A stretch of DNA of 41,525 bases. Origin: a virus. The stretch spans positions 1 through 41,525 of the IMG/VR virus record IMGVR_UViG_3300018875_000068; one strand, written 5' to 3'. This document shows, in pieces, positions 29,618-36,429 of the stretch. The number at the start of each line of letters is the position of its first letter. The first letter of the stretch is position 1. The notes under the pieces were generated by a model, which was given only the letters and a program-made list of their open reading frames with translations, was not told the DNA's origin and did no database searches. A program made the translations under genes and the position numbers.

Positions 29618-30427
29618 TTAAATCACGTCTTCAATGGTCATCTGCTGATCATCGAAGTTCATCAGCAGCAGTTCCTCAGCGTAACAATTGTCACCGTTCA
29701 CAACCTGTTTGAAGCTGTCAAACGATTCCCGCCGCCATCCCCGGTAGATGTTGAGTAATAGAGGATCGTCATAGTAGCTGATGATTGCCTTTCCCTCTAT
29801 CCGATTGAGTAGATCAGCCAGCTCGAGGTGATCCTTCTCCGTAAAGCCTCCCGCATAATACTTTTCTTTGCCAATGTACGGTGGGTCAACGTAGAACAGA
29901 GTGTCCGGGCTGTCGTACTTCCTGATAATCGTCCGAAAGTCGTCATGCTCGATCATTACCCCTCGCATTCTCTTTGCGAACCGCTCAATTTCTCTGCATG
30001 CGCTTTGGTATCCCACCGCTGGATTCTGTGTTGATGATGTACTATGCCTCCAACCGGTCTTTGCGGTCCCGGGCCCGTTCCCCTTCGCAATTCCAGAACG
30101 ATTCAGATAAAAGAACCGAACAGCTTTTTCAAACGGATCTCGAGGCAACTCTTCACCTTTCCACCGCTCATACAGTTCTCGGCTGTAAGGAAGAGTTTCA
30201 CATGCGCGGATCAACTTGTCCGTTTCATCTCTCGCCACCAAGAGAAAGTTGACCAGATCGCCATCAATGTCGTTGTATACCTCATGATACATCTGCGGCT
30301 TCTGAGCAATTACATGTGCAGCTCCACCAAATGGTTCCACGTATACTTTGTGCTGAGGCATAAACTGGATGATCTTATGGGCCACCTTTCCCTTGCCGCC
30401 AAACCATATCAAAGGAGATTTTGACAT
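29618..30427 (-). CDS. D12-class DNA adenine N6-methyltransferase
   Basis: A 269-aa Dam-type (MethyltransfD12) enzyme. The SAM-binding motif is WFGGKGKV with VEPFGGAAHV (residues 30-39), then NDIDGDLVNF (52-61), FFYLNRSG, and the catalytic DPPY (181-184). It methylates adenine in a short site and probably protects phage DNA or tunes promoters. The start at 30427 has GGGGGG 6 nt upstream; the ATG at 30448 lies within the start-associated repeat. It is intact, in contrast to the adjacent methylase remnant. Confidence 0.9.
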   Translation of the reverse strand: MSKSPLIWFGGKGKVAHKIIQFMPQHKVYVEPFGGAAHVIAQKPQMYHEVYNDIDGDLVNFLLVARDETDKLIRACETLPYSRELYERWKGEELPRDPFEKAVRFFYLNRSGIAKGNGPGTAKTGWRHSTSSTQNPAVGYQSACREIERFAKRMRGVMIEHDDFRTIIRKYDSPDTLFYVDPPYIGKEKYYAGGFTEKDHLELADLLNRIEGKAIISYYDDPLLLNIYRGWRRESFDSFKQVVNGDNCYAEELLLMNFDDQQMTIEDVI

Positions 30428-30433
30428 CCGGTA

Positions 30434-30465
30434 CCCCCCATTTAACATAATTGAGCTTGTGTTAA
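30434..30465 (-). repeat. Start-associated repeat, copy A
   Basis: Minus strand TTAACACAAGC...ATTATGTTAAATGGGGGG. The left arm TTAACACAA is identical to copies B and C. The G-run is the ribosome site of the D12 methylase. Confidence 0.6.
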
Positions 30466-30472
30466 GCTCTCA

Positions 30473-31015
30473 TTACAAACTAAAATCCTCCACCGCTTTA
30501 TCAATTAGATCCTGGTTGATCCCGATATACCGCAGCGTGATCGACGGATGACTGTGGTTGAATATCTGCTGGAGCGTTGCCACGTCCTTTGTCCGCTGGT
30601 AGAAGTGATACCCAAACGTCTTGCGCAGCGTGTGGGTCCCGATCTCCGTCAGACCGACCTTCCTGGCCGCACCATTCAGGATCTGATACGCTCTCGTCCG
30701 GGTTATTGGCCTGAAATGCGTCTCCGCCCGGAACAGATATTCGTCATCACGCTTATCCGCGGTGTACTGTTCCACAGCCTCACGCAAATGGTCGTTGATC
30801 AAGAACCGTCTCCGTTTGTCCGTTTTCTTCTCGATGATCTGGATGTGTGTCTTACCCCTGACGTCCCCCACTTTCAATCGGAGGAGATCGGAGATTCGCA
30901 GACCCGTGTTGATGCCCAGCACGAACAGAAACAGGTATTTGGGAGACTGCTGCCCCAGCACTCGCTTCATTTCCTCGATCTTGGCTTTGTCTCGGATTGG
31001 TTCAACGTAGTTCAT
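30473..31015 (-). CDS. Short tyrosine recombinase/integrase-like protein
   Basis: A 180-aa catalytic-domain-only tyrosine recombinase. Visible residues: Arg in NTGLRISDLLRLKVGD, Lys in the EKKTDKRRR beta-turn, HTLRKTFG (HxxR), the second histidine in FNHSHPSITLRY, and the nucleophile Tyr of RYIGI. The N-terminal arm/SAM-like domain is absent. Such short recombinases are frequent in early regions of Bacillales phages, and their role is probably not integration, because a serine integrase sits at the prophage end. The start at 31015 follows GGGGATC. Confidence 0.82.
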   Translation of the reverse strand: MNYVEPIRDKAKIEEMKRVLGQQSPKYLFLFVLGINTGLRISDLLRLKVGDVRGKTHIQIIEKKTDKRRRFLINDHLREAVEQYTADKRDDEYLFRAETHFRPITRTRAYQILNGAARKVGLTEIGTHTLRKTFGYHFYQRTKDVATLQQIFNHSHPSITLRYIGINQDLIDKAVEDFSL

Positions 31016-31077
31016 CTGATCCCCGCCTTTTTCGGTTCTGACCACCTGTGTTACGATATTCACTGAGGTGCAACCCA

Positions 31078-31290
31078 ATGGAAAAGTCGATGTATTTCGT
31101 TGTTGACTGGGCCAGTGCCAAGAAATATTCCGATGCGCTGCAGGCCCTCGATGTTCCATACCTTCTCGAAACCCCGGCGGAGATCCCCACGCTCAAACCG
31201 GGGCAGCTGGCCTTCGTCATCCCAAGCCTGCCTATAAGGGTGTATGTAAAGGTCCGGACGCTGTTCGGTCAGGATGGGGAACGGTATTAA
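31078..31290 (+). CDS. Plus-strand 70-aa hypothetical gene within the early region
   Basis: A 70-aa protein (MEKSMYFVVDWASAKKYSDA, ...LLETPAEIPTLKPGQLAFVI, ending GQDGERY) of alpha/beta character. GAGGTG lies 7 nt upstream of the ATG. It is transcribed against the surrounding early genes and is divergent from the short recombinase. It is unlike neighbouring protein families I know. An independent lysogenic or regulatory gene is possible; a chance frame cannot be excluded, but the ribosome site supports it. Confidence 0.55.
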   Translation: MEKSMYFVVDWASAKKYSDALQALDVPYLLETPAEIPTLKPGQLAFVIPSLPIRVYVKVRTLFGQDGERY

Positions 31291-31291
31291 A

Positions 31292-31384
31292 TTACTTTTT
31301 GTTCTCCAGGAACTCTTCGCGAATGACTTGCTTCTGCCATTGAAGCCAGTTGATCGCATTCGGCTTTTTGCTCACTTGTTTCAT
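31292..31384 (-). CDS. 30-aa microprotein before rusA stop
   Basis: A 30-aa peptide, MKQVSKKPNAINWLQWQKQV then IREEFLENKK, predicted to be one amphipathic helix. GGGGGG lies 5-6 nt upstream of the ATG, and the gene begins 12 nt after rusA. Its short size makes the call tentative, but the tandem position and ribosome site are good. Confidence 0.5.
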   Translation of the reverse strand: MKQVSKKPNAINWLQWQKQVIREEFLENKK

Positions 31385-31396
31385 CCCTATCCCCCC

Positions 31397-31789
31397 TTAA
31401 AACAACTCGAATACTTCCATCTCGATACCTGGCTGTTCACCGTAAACCTTAACCGCCTGCACATCCACCACTTGGTTGTCGTCCTTCCAGATCAGCCCGT
31501 TTACTGCGTCGAAACAGCCCTTGATGAGGTTGTCGATATCCGGTTTGCTTATGTGCGGCTGACCAATTGCGGCCAGCTGCTTCTTCTTGCTCCAGCTTTT
31601 TGGAATCGGCATAATGAACCGAATCTTCACGCCACAAGCCGCCAATGTAGGCTCTTGCGAACTTTGCAAAGCCATTGTTGCGATTGCGTTTTTGTATTGC
31701 AGGTATCTCGATGCGTTACCTTTAACGAATTTCCCTCGTTGTGTCATCCTCACCGCACCCATTGGCTCGATATCGAAACGAAACATCAT
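31397..31789 (-). CDS. rusA: RusA-family Holliday junction resolvase
   Basis: A 130-aa RusA-type endonuclease that cuts four-way DNA junctions, acting with the ERF annealing protein and SSB. Motifs: FDIEPMGAVRMTQRGK at the N-terminus, the IPKSWSKKK loop, and the catalytic acidic patch SKPDIDNLIKG (Asp84, Asp86) with WKDDNQV (Asp103/104). The ATG at 31789 overlaps the preceding stop (ATGA); an upstream GTG at 31798 is an alternative start. Confidence 0.9.
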   Translation of the reverse strand: MMFRFDIEPMGAVRMTQRGKFVKGNASRYLQYKNAIATMALQSSQEPTLAACGVKIRFIMPIPKSWSKKKQLAAIGQPHISKPDIDNLIKGCFDAVNGLIWKDDNQVVDVQAVKVYGEQPGIEMEVFELF

Positions 31790-32007
31790 CCGTGCCACAG
31801 ACTTTCCGGCGCCGGCCGTCTTTTTACTTTTGGCGGTTGCGGTTTGATCACGCGCCGTATGACCGGCTTTATGGTAAAGCCCATGACCTCGTACCGTTTG
31901 CGTTCCTCATCCGGAAGGTCAGCCAGCGACATGACCACCACATCGCTGCAGTGAGGTACTGCTTTCGCTCTTTCAATGTGAACATTCCGAATCTCCCAAT
32001 TGCTCAT
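31786..32007 (-). CDS. Hypothetical early protein (73 aa)
   Basis: A 73-aa protein, MSNWEIRNVHIERAKAVPHC, then VVVMSLADLPDEERKRYEVM, and a basic, proline-rich C-terminus (KPQPPKVKRRPAPESLWHG). GGGGG is 8 nt upstream of the ATG. The basic tail suggests nucleic-acid contact. Not assigned to a family; sits between a Myb-like small protein and RusA. Confidence 0.6.
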   Translation of the reverse strand: MSNWEIRNVHIERAKAVPHCSDVVVMSLADLPDEERKRYEVMGFTIKPVIRRVIKPQPPKVKRRPAPESLWHG

Positions 32008-32009
32008 GT

Positions 32010-32291
32010 TTATGCCCCCCTTATGCTTCCGAGCATGCCGCCCGGCCGCGGTTGAATATACTTTCGCTCTGCTTGATCTATGGCCAGAATTGCCACTTCG
32101 TTTTGATGCCGTCTCAATTCGACTGATATCTGAGGTATTGACTTTCCTTCTCTCCACAAATGACGGAAGGCTTTCAGTTCCTCATCAGACCAGGTGAAGT
32201 CGTAATGCTCACATGCGATGTAGATCTTTTTACGTGACTTTTTCATGTACAACCGCTCGATGCTTCTCGGGATCGTCTCCTCTTTCACCAT
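32010..32291 (-). CDS. Small Myb/homeodomain-like DNA-binding protein
   Basis: A 93-aa protein whose central part, YDFTWSDEELKAFRHLWREG then KSIPQISVELRRHQNEVAIL, looks like a helix-turn-helix of the Myb/SANT or terminase-small type (W..EE...F..LW..GKS...I...L.R...EV). AAAGG lies 5 nt upstream of the ATG at 32291, which overlaps the DnaD-like gene by 62 nt. An ATG at 32246 with a weaker GAGCGG site is the alternative and reduces the overlap to 17 nt. Role likely regulatory. Confidence 0.65.
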   Translation of the reverse strand: MVKEETIPRSIERLYMKKSRKKIYIACEHYDFTWSDEELKAFRHLWREGKSIPQISVELRRHQNEVAILAIDQAERKYIQPRPGGMLGSIRGA

Positions 32292-33222
32292 GATCACCTT
32301 TCTGTGGTCTGTACCCTCTTAATTCCAGATACAGTTGTCTAAGTTCAGGATCGTCCATTATTGTTTTGCGAGGTTCTTTGGGCTTTGTTGCTCCGTTCTG
32401 CTTTTCAAGCTCCAATTGACGCTGTACTGATGCAGGGAGCTTATCTGCCAAACTGATAACCGGAGCAACTGTTTTTCTCTTCGATTTCGTTTCATGTTCA
32501 AGCCGCTCCGCTTTAATCTGATCCAGTGTTTTAATACCCTTAGCGTGCCAGTCATTTAGGATTTTGGAGATGAAGCGCCAGTTTTTTACGTTGCTCTCTA
32601 TTGCTATTTTCATGGCCTCTACAACCGCAACGTCACTAAGGTCTTCTGTCCACTTCTGGATGTTCTCGTTGATGTACGGCGATACCACACCAAAATTTTG
32701 TTGATAAAACAGGAATGGATTTTCTGATGCTGCTGTAGACAATTCTTTCCCGGGTTCGGGGTTAACGGTATCAGCAATCAGGTTAAGGGAATCAGGAATC
32801 AGGTTAAGGGAATCAGGAATCAGCCCGGCTCGTTCATGCTTAGGCTCGTCCTGACCACAACCTAGGTTGTTGCTAGCACCGGAATTTCCGATGCTTTTAT
32901 CGGGCTTGGGTATGACACTCGCAGCTTCCTTTTTATGTGGGTTTTGATGCTCCAGAAACTTTGGAATCCAAATGTATTTATGACCATCCACTTCATAGCG
33001 CCAGATGAAGTTCCCGATGTGCAGCACCTGGAGCAACTTGTCGACGTCTACGTCTTCATAGGGGAAAAGTTCTCCTTTGATACGTTTGGGACGATCCTCC
33101 AAACAACCCTCGCGATCTGCCAAACACCACAGTCCAATGAATAGGAGGCGGGCATGAGGATCCATTTCGGCAAGGTATTCATTCTTAAAAAAACTCGGTT
33201 TAATGTTTCGTGAACGTGCCAA
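32230..33222 (-). CDS. DnaD-like phage replication initiation protein
   Basis: A 330-aa replisome organiser. The N-terminal winged-helix domain opens ARSRNIKPSFFKNEYLAEMD, with LLFIGLWCLADREGCLEDRPK and EHQNPHKKE. The C-terminal DnaD/DnaB_2-type domain has YINENIQKWTEDLSDVAVVE and NWRFISKILNDWHAKGI. It probably opens the phage origin and loads host DnaC/DnaI helicase. The start is TTG 33222, with GGGAG 8 nt upstream; the frame stays open to 33417 but overlaps the DUF6906-like gene. A linker contains a 7-residue tandem repeat (LIPDSLN). Confidence 0.87.
   Translation of the reverse strand: MARSRNIKPSFFKNEYLAEMDPHARLLFIGLWCLADREGCLEDRPKRIKGELFPYEDVDVDKLLQVLHIGNFIWRYEVDGHKYIWIPKFLEHQNPHKKEAASVIPKPDKSIGNSGASNNLGCGQDEPKHERAGLIPDSLNLIPDSLNLIADTVNPEPGKELSTAASENPFLFYQQNFGVVSPYINENIQKWTEDLSDVAVVEAMKIAIESNVKNWRFISKILNDWHAKGIKTLDQIKAERLEHETKSKRKTVAPVISLADKLPASVQRQLELEKQNGATKPKEPRKTIMDDPELRQLYLELRGYRPQKGDHGERGDDPEKHRAVVHEKVT
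32775..32822. repeat. 21-bp tandem repeat in the DnaD-like gene linker
   Basis: A 21-bp unit (containing AATCAGGTTAAGGG) occurs twice with a partial third copy. It encodes LIPDSLN twice, then the diverged LIADTVN. In-frame length variation by slippage is expected. Confidence 0.7.
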
Positions 33223-33304
33223 TGTATTCACTCCCAATCGGTTATTATTCTGATGCTCGGAGCATACTAATAAAATGGGAGGGTCTGGACTTTTGCGGGA
33301 AAGT

Positions 33305-33460
33305 TTAAAAAATGTAAGCTTCCCGCAGTCGACCAGTTTCCCTATGAACCAGCAACCATTGATTCCCCTGCTTCTTGCTGATGAGATACTTTTGGGGGTC
33401 GATCCCGCTGGCTTCAAGCTTCTTCCGATCGTTGTAGCTAGGTTTTTTACCGTTCTTCAT
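33305..33460 (-). CDS. DUF6906-like phage microprotein
   Basis: A 51-aa protein reading MKNGKKPSYNDRKKLEASGI, DPQKYLISKKQGNQWLLVHR, then ETGRLREAYIF. The 'KNGKKP...K..E..G.DP..YL......LV.RETG' pattern matches the small DUF6906-type proteins common in Bacillales phages. GGGGTG is 6 nt upstream. It overlaps the HNH gene by 14 nt and is incompatible with the longer DnaD frame, which supports that gene's later start. Confidence 0.75.
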   Translation of the reverse strand: MKNGKKPSYNDRKKLEASGIDPQKYLISKKQGNQWLLVHRETGRLREAYIF

Positions 33461-33794
33461 CAGATACACCCCATTCACTTGGATATAGTGACCTCATTCG
33501 GTCCTCTAGCCACTTCCTGACGTCTCTGAATGTGTGTGCTTTCCAATGGCAAGTGCCACTCTGTGTAGCCGGTCCACAAACCAGTGCAAGGTTATGCTCT
33601 TCCCCCGTACCGCCTCTACTTCGGAACACAACATGGTGGGCTTCCAGGCGGTCTACGCGCCCGCATAACACGCATCTGCCTCCATCCCGTTCAAACACCC
33701 TCCGGTAAACGGCCGGCTTAATTCTGCCCCGATCCTTACGTTTTGGGGTGCGTCTTTTGTGCTTTGGTTTGGGCGCTGGAGAAAACGGGATCAT
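33447..33794 (-). CDS. HNH endonuclease (early region)
   Basis: A 115-aa HNH nuclease: a very basic N-terminus (KPKHKRRTPKRKDRGRIK), RRVFERDGGRCVLCGRVDRL, EAHHVVFRSRGGTGEEHNLA and a late CHWKAH. Two CxxC-type zinc ligands surround the H-N-H core. It lies in the replication module rather than beside terminase; it may be a homing-type nuclease or a recombination nuclease. It overlaps both neighbours by a few bases. Confidence 0.87.
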   Translation of the reverse strand: MIPFSPAPKPKHKRRTPKRKDRGRIKPAVYRRVFERDGGRCVLCGRVDRLEAHHVVFRSRGGTGEEHNLALVCGPATQSGTCHWKAHTFRDVRKWLEDRMRSLYPSEWGVSDEER

Positions 33795-34183
33795 GAATTA
33801 TCCAACTCCTTGACCAGAACCTTAAGCTGGACTTTCAAAGCATTGATGACTTCTTGCGTAGCTTCAAAGCTGTTTTTCCAGCGGTGCATCTCCGACTCGG
33901 CCGCTGCTTCCCTCATACGGAGTTCGTATGTCCCTTTGTCGGCGGCAGCTTCCTTCATTACCCCACTGCCCTCTGTTGCCATTGCGATTTCGCCCCATTT
34001 GGCTTTTCTCATCGCATAAGCACGTCCGTATTCATTAACAGCCTCCGCATGGAATTTCCCGATCTCCAGGAGTGCCAGGGTGTAAAGCGTGATCTTCCGT
34101 GTCAGCTGTCCCGGAATTTCTTCGTTCAAACTCTCGATCTCGGCATAGTATCGTTTAAGTCGGTCCAGCTTGTTGTCAGCCAT
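33791..34183 (-). CDS. Hypothetical helical protein next to ssb
   Basis: A 130-aa, almost entirely helical protein (KLDRLKRYYAEIESLNEEIP, ITLYTLALLEIGKFHAEAVN, EVINALKVQLKVLVKELDNS) predicted to form coiled coils. It also carries YGRAYAMRKAKWGEIAMATE. Conserved position between HNH and SSB in related phages suggests a recombination or replication accessory role; function unknown. Confidence 0.65.
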   Translation of the reverse strand: MADNKLDRLKRYYAEIESLNEEIPGQLTRKITLYTLALLEIGKFHAEAVNEYGRAYAMRKAKWGEIAMATEGSGVMKEAAADKGTYELRMREAAAESEMHRWKNSFEATQEVINALKVQLKVLVKELDNS

Positions 34184-34194
34184 AAAGTCACCGC

Positions 34195-34575
34195 CTAAAA
34201 CGGAAGGTCTTCGTCCGAAATGTTGACCGGTTCCCCGCCGACAAAGTGATCGGTTTCGTCTTGACGCTCCTTGTTTCCAAGAAACATCACATTTTCCGCG
34301 ACAACCTCAGTTACATAGACCTTTTTGCCTTCCTTGTTGTCATAAGAGCGTGTCTGCAATCTACCTTCAATCGCTGCTTTCCTGCCTTTGCGGAGATACT
34401 CAGCACACAGCTCAGCAAGCTTTTGCCAGGCGACAATCCCGATGTAGTCCGCTTCCCGTTCAGTTGACCGCGGCCGGTTGATCGCCAATGTGAATGTGGT
34501 AACTGCTGTGCCGTTTGAGGTATATAGAAGCTCCGGGTCCTTAGTGAGGTTCCCGATCAAGATCACTTTGTTCAT
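34195..34575 (-). CDS. ssb: Single-stranded DNA-binding protein
   Basis: A 126-aa OB-fold SSB: MNKVILIGNLTKDPELLYTS, TFTLAINRPRSTEREADYIG, AELCAEYLRKGRKAAIEGRL, and the acidic C-terminal tip SDEDLPF that recruits partner proteins. It is shorter in its linker than typical host SSB. It acts with ERF and RusA in phage recombination and with the DnaD-like protein in replication; adjacent to erf with a 1-nt gap. Confidence 0.95.
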   Translation of the reverse strand: MNKVILIGNLTKDPELLYTSNGTAVTTFTLAINRPRSTEREADYIGIVAWQKLAELCAEYLRKGRKAAIEGRLQTRSYDNKEGKKVYVTEVVAENVMFLGNKERQDETDHFVGGEPVNISDEDLPF

Positions 34576-34576
34576 G

Positions 34577-35209
34577 CTACTTCACGCCCTTTTCCTGCAT
34601 TTTTTTGGTCAAAAAGGCATCCATCTGTTGTTCTGTATATCCGCTTTGCTTTTGCCCGTTGTACCACTCGTCGAATCCATCCATTGAGCCGGCAAGATTC
34701 TGCCACTTGGCTTTAATGGTGGCCAGTTTGGAGCGTGATTGCGATTCTTCTCTCTTCTCAGGTGCAGCATTCCGTTCATCAACACCTTCATCCTGCTCCG
34801 GATCGTCGCCGGTTGGGATCATGAAGGCCTTCATGAGAGCATATTTTTGAGCGCCAGTAATGGCCTTATAGGAGGCTTTATCTCCAGGGTCTTGTCCTTC
34901 TCCAACCATGGTGAAAGTAATCTCTTCTCCGGTATCTCCATCGATAAACTTGAATTCCATCGTTACCGTTGCGATGTATTCGCGATTTCCTTTACTGGTT
35001 GTATGTTCCCGGATGCTATGGCTTGTCATATTCGGGATCATGACGACATTTTGCTGAGAGAGGATTTCCCGAACCTTTTCCGCTACATCTGCTTCTGTTG
35101 CATACTTGTAATTGTGGAACTTGTTGTGACCTTTCTTCTGGATGTACTTAACCTCTTGCATCACCTTTGACAGCTTCTTTACCAGCTGGCGATTGGCCAC
35201 TTCTCCCAT
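34577..35209 (-). CDS. erf: ERF-family single-strand annealing protein
   Basis: A 210-aa recombination protein of the ERF superfamily: VMQEVKYIQKKGHNKFHNYK, YATEADVAEKVREILSQQNV, then FKFIDGDTGEEITFTMVGEG and the signature GDKASYKAITGAQKYALMKAF with PTGDDPE. The C-terminal tail is variable. It anneals complementary single strands in phage DNA recombination. It heads the SSB/HNH/RusA set. Confidence 0.93.
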   Translation of the reverse strand: MGEVANRQLVKKLSKVMQEVKYIQKKGHNKFHNYKYATEADVAEKVREILSQQNVVMIPNMTSHSIREHTTSKGNREYIATVTMEFKFIDGDTGEEITFTMVGEGQDPGDKASYKAITGAQKYALMKAFMIPTGDDPEQDEGVDERNAAPEKREESQSRSKLATIKAKWQNLAGSMDGFDEWYNGQKQSGYTEQQMDAFLTKKMQEKGVK

Positions 35210-35240
35210 GTCACAACCTCCTGTCTATCCGGTGTTTTAG

Positions 35241-35474
35241 TCACGCTTCTGGCCACTCTTGTTCGGTTGGTTCAATCTCCTTTTGTGGAGCCATCCCCTT
35301 GACGTTTCGGGGTGGCCACATCCGGCGAATATGCCCGGTATATACATCTGGATCACCGACTAACAGCCTTTCCATCTGCTCCATACACCGCTCATGTCCG
35401 TCGAAGCGTTCGTGTTCTACAAACAGCGTGACCGGATACTTAGCCCACTCCCCACACAGATCACACCAGTTCAT
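35241..35474 (-). CDS. Small Cys-containing early protein (77 aa)
   Basis: A 77-aa protein starting MNWCDLCGEWAKYPVTLFVE with one CxxC and a later H..C (GHERCMEQME), possibly a single zinc knuckle. The C-terminus is acidic. The start at 35474 has AAAGGTG 6 nt upstream; a GTG at 35483 is part of the ribosome site. It overlaps the preceding ATT-start gene by 14 nt. Function unknown. Confidence 0.65.
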   Translation of the reverse strand: MNWCDLCGEWAKYPVTLFVEHERFDGHERCMEQMERLLVGDPDVYTGHIRRMWPPRNVKGMAPQKEIEPTEQEWPEA

Positions 35475-35682
35475 CGCTTTCACCTTTTGGTGGTTCCAGT
35501 TTGTTCAGGTAGTTCCGCAGCCGTTCAACCTCTTCCCAGTTCTGCAGCTCAATGTCTTTACGGATGGGATTTTCGCTGTCCACCAAGGTTGTATCCGAGA
35601 TCCGGAGGGATCCGTCAGAATAGTAAGTCGCAAAACGGTCAAAGGTGCCGCCGATAAACTCATCAGAGACTATCCGTTTAAT
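35461..35682 (-). CDS. 73-aa early protein with probable ATT start
   Basis: An open frame encoding KRIVSDEFIGGTFDRFATYY, SDGSLRISDTTLVDSENPIR and NWEEVERLRNYLNKLEPPKG, with a normal protein-like composition. No ATG, GTG or TTG occurs between the upstream in-frame stop and this core. AAAGGGGG lies 8 nt before an ATT codon at 35682, the best candidate start. It overlaps the next gene in the usual way. Alternatives: a start codon lost by mutation, or a base error here. Confidence 0.55.
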   Translation of the reverse strand: MKRIVSDEFIGGTFDRFATYYSDGSLRISDTTLVDSENPIRKDIELQNWEEVERLRNYLNKLEPPKGESDELV

Positions 35683-35734
35683 AGGCTTGTCCCCCTTTAA
35701 AAACTGTGGTATGTTTTCCGTAACAAGTTATTGT

Positions 35735-35905
35735 TTATGCCGTCTGTTGCGAGCAGGCGGTTTTTTCTTTGTCTCTGATCTGATCAGCAAGCTGCCGCGT
35801 GATCTGTCTGTATACTTCATGAGCAACCAGGTCCCCAGCCGTCTTGGCTACCATCATCATGCGCTGATAAAAGTACAGCCTCATCTTGAGTGTTTGGGTA
35901 TCCAT
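35735..35905 (-). CDS. Hypothetical early protein (56 aa)
   Basis: A 56-aa helical protein: MDTQTLKMRLYFYQRMMMVA, TAGDLVAHEVYRQITRQLAD, ending CSQQTA. GAGGGG is 9 nt upstream of this ATG; an earlier ATG at 35914 overlaps the upstream stop (ATGA) but has no spacing from the ribosome site. The end of the gene contains a hairpin (CCGTCTG/CAGGCGG) that also resembles a plus-strand terminator. Unknown function. Confidence 0.6.
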   Translation of the reverse strand: MDTQTLKMRLYFYQRMMMVAKTAGDLVAHEVYRQITRQLADQIRDKEKTACSQQTA

Positions 35906-35910
35906 TTCGT

Positions 35911-36102
35911 TCATCCCCTCTCCAGTTTTGTTGTAAAGAGATAAGCATCAAGATCGGCTACATAGCTGGCTTCATACGGAATTCCGCGCGTTATCAGGCA
36001 GTTGGTGAAATGCTGATTGTCTTGAGGTAAGATCAGCACAGCTCCGAATCTTGTGAGTTTTCGAAACGCATGTCTCACATCCACCCTTGCAACACTGGTC
36101 AA
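35911..36102 (-). CDS. Hypothetical early protein (63 aa)
   Basis: A 63-aa protein: TSVARVDVRHAFRKLTRFGA, VLILPQDNQHFTNCLITRGI, then YVADLDAYLFTTKLERG. TTG 36102 is chosen because GAGGAGG lies 8 nt upstream; the GTG at 36111 is inside that ribosome site. Compact alpha/beta composition; no family recognised. Confidence 0.55.
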   Translation of the reverse strand: MTSVARVDVRHAFRKLTRFGAVLILPQDNQHFTNCLITRGIPYEASYVADLDAYLFTTKLERG

Positions 36103-36163
36103 TTTGTCCACCTCCTCTTATTTCCTGGATTTTAATTTGTTTTTGCCCTGACCTTCACTGCTT

Positions 36164-36281
36164 GTCCTTCACAACTGCATACAACACCGAAGTCTTGGCG
36201 GTGACCATCACATGTATTTTGGCGCGGCTCTTATCATCGCCAACTCCCGCTCATTCGATGCTCTATGCAGTTGTGGAGGAC
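36164..36281. repeat. Imperfect 18-bp inverted repeat in a gene-poor gap
   Basis: GTCCTTCACAACTGCATA (36164-36181) and TATGCAGTTGTGGAGGAC (36264-36281) match at 17 of 18 positions around an 82-nt centre. The 190-nt interval between the genes at 36102 and 36295 holds no convincing gene. Confidence 0.55.
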
Positions 36282-36294
36282 TGTGGCTCCATCT

Positions 36295-36429
36295 TCATTT
36301 TTCTCTCGCTTCGGAACTTTGCTTAATTTCAGGGCCTTTGTACGTTCCGTTTTGGATCGCACGCAAGACAGCTTTGACGCAAATTTGATGGATGAAGTCC
36401 TCGACATCTGGCGGAAACTTTGGTTGCAT
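36295..36429 (-). CDS. 44-aa early protein
   Basis: A 44-aa peptide: MQPKFPPDVEDFIHQICVKA, then VLRAIQNGTYKGPEIKQSSE. GGGAGGGG lies 6 nt upstream, an excellent ribosome site. It is the first small gene after the Cro-like regulator and so would be made very early. No function assigned. Confidence 0.6.
   Translation of the reverse strand: MQPKFPPDVEDFIHQICVKAVLRAIQNGTYKGPEIKQSSEAREK

Noticed and set aside
33294-33326. TGCGGGAA / TTCCCGCA inverted repeat as a terminator
   Set aside because: The loop is 17-18 nt and no T-run follows on either strand; at most a weak structure at the end of the DUF6906-like gene.
33223-33417. N-terminal extension of the DnaD-like protein
   Set aside because: Overlaps the well-supported 51-aa DUF6906-like gene; the conserved family start is at TTG 33222.
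35739-35770. CCGTCTG / CAGGCGG hairpin plus TTTTTT on the plus strand as a terminator
   Set aside because: No plus-strand gene precedes it; on the minus strand it is inside the end of a 56-aa gene and lacks a T-run. Possibly incidental.
36112-36294. Short frames between the 63-aa and 44-aa early genes
   Set aside because: Several 6-30 codon pieces exist but none has both a start with ribosome site and family-like length; treated as a decayed interval.
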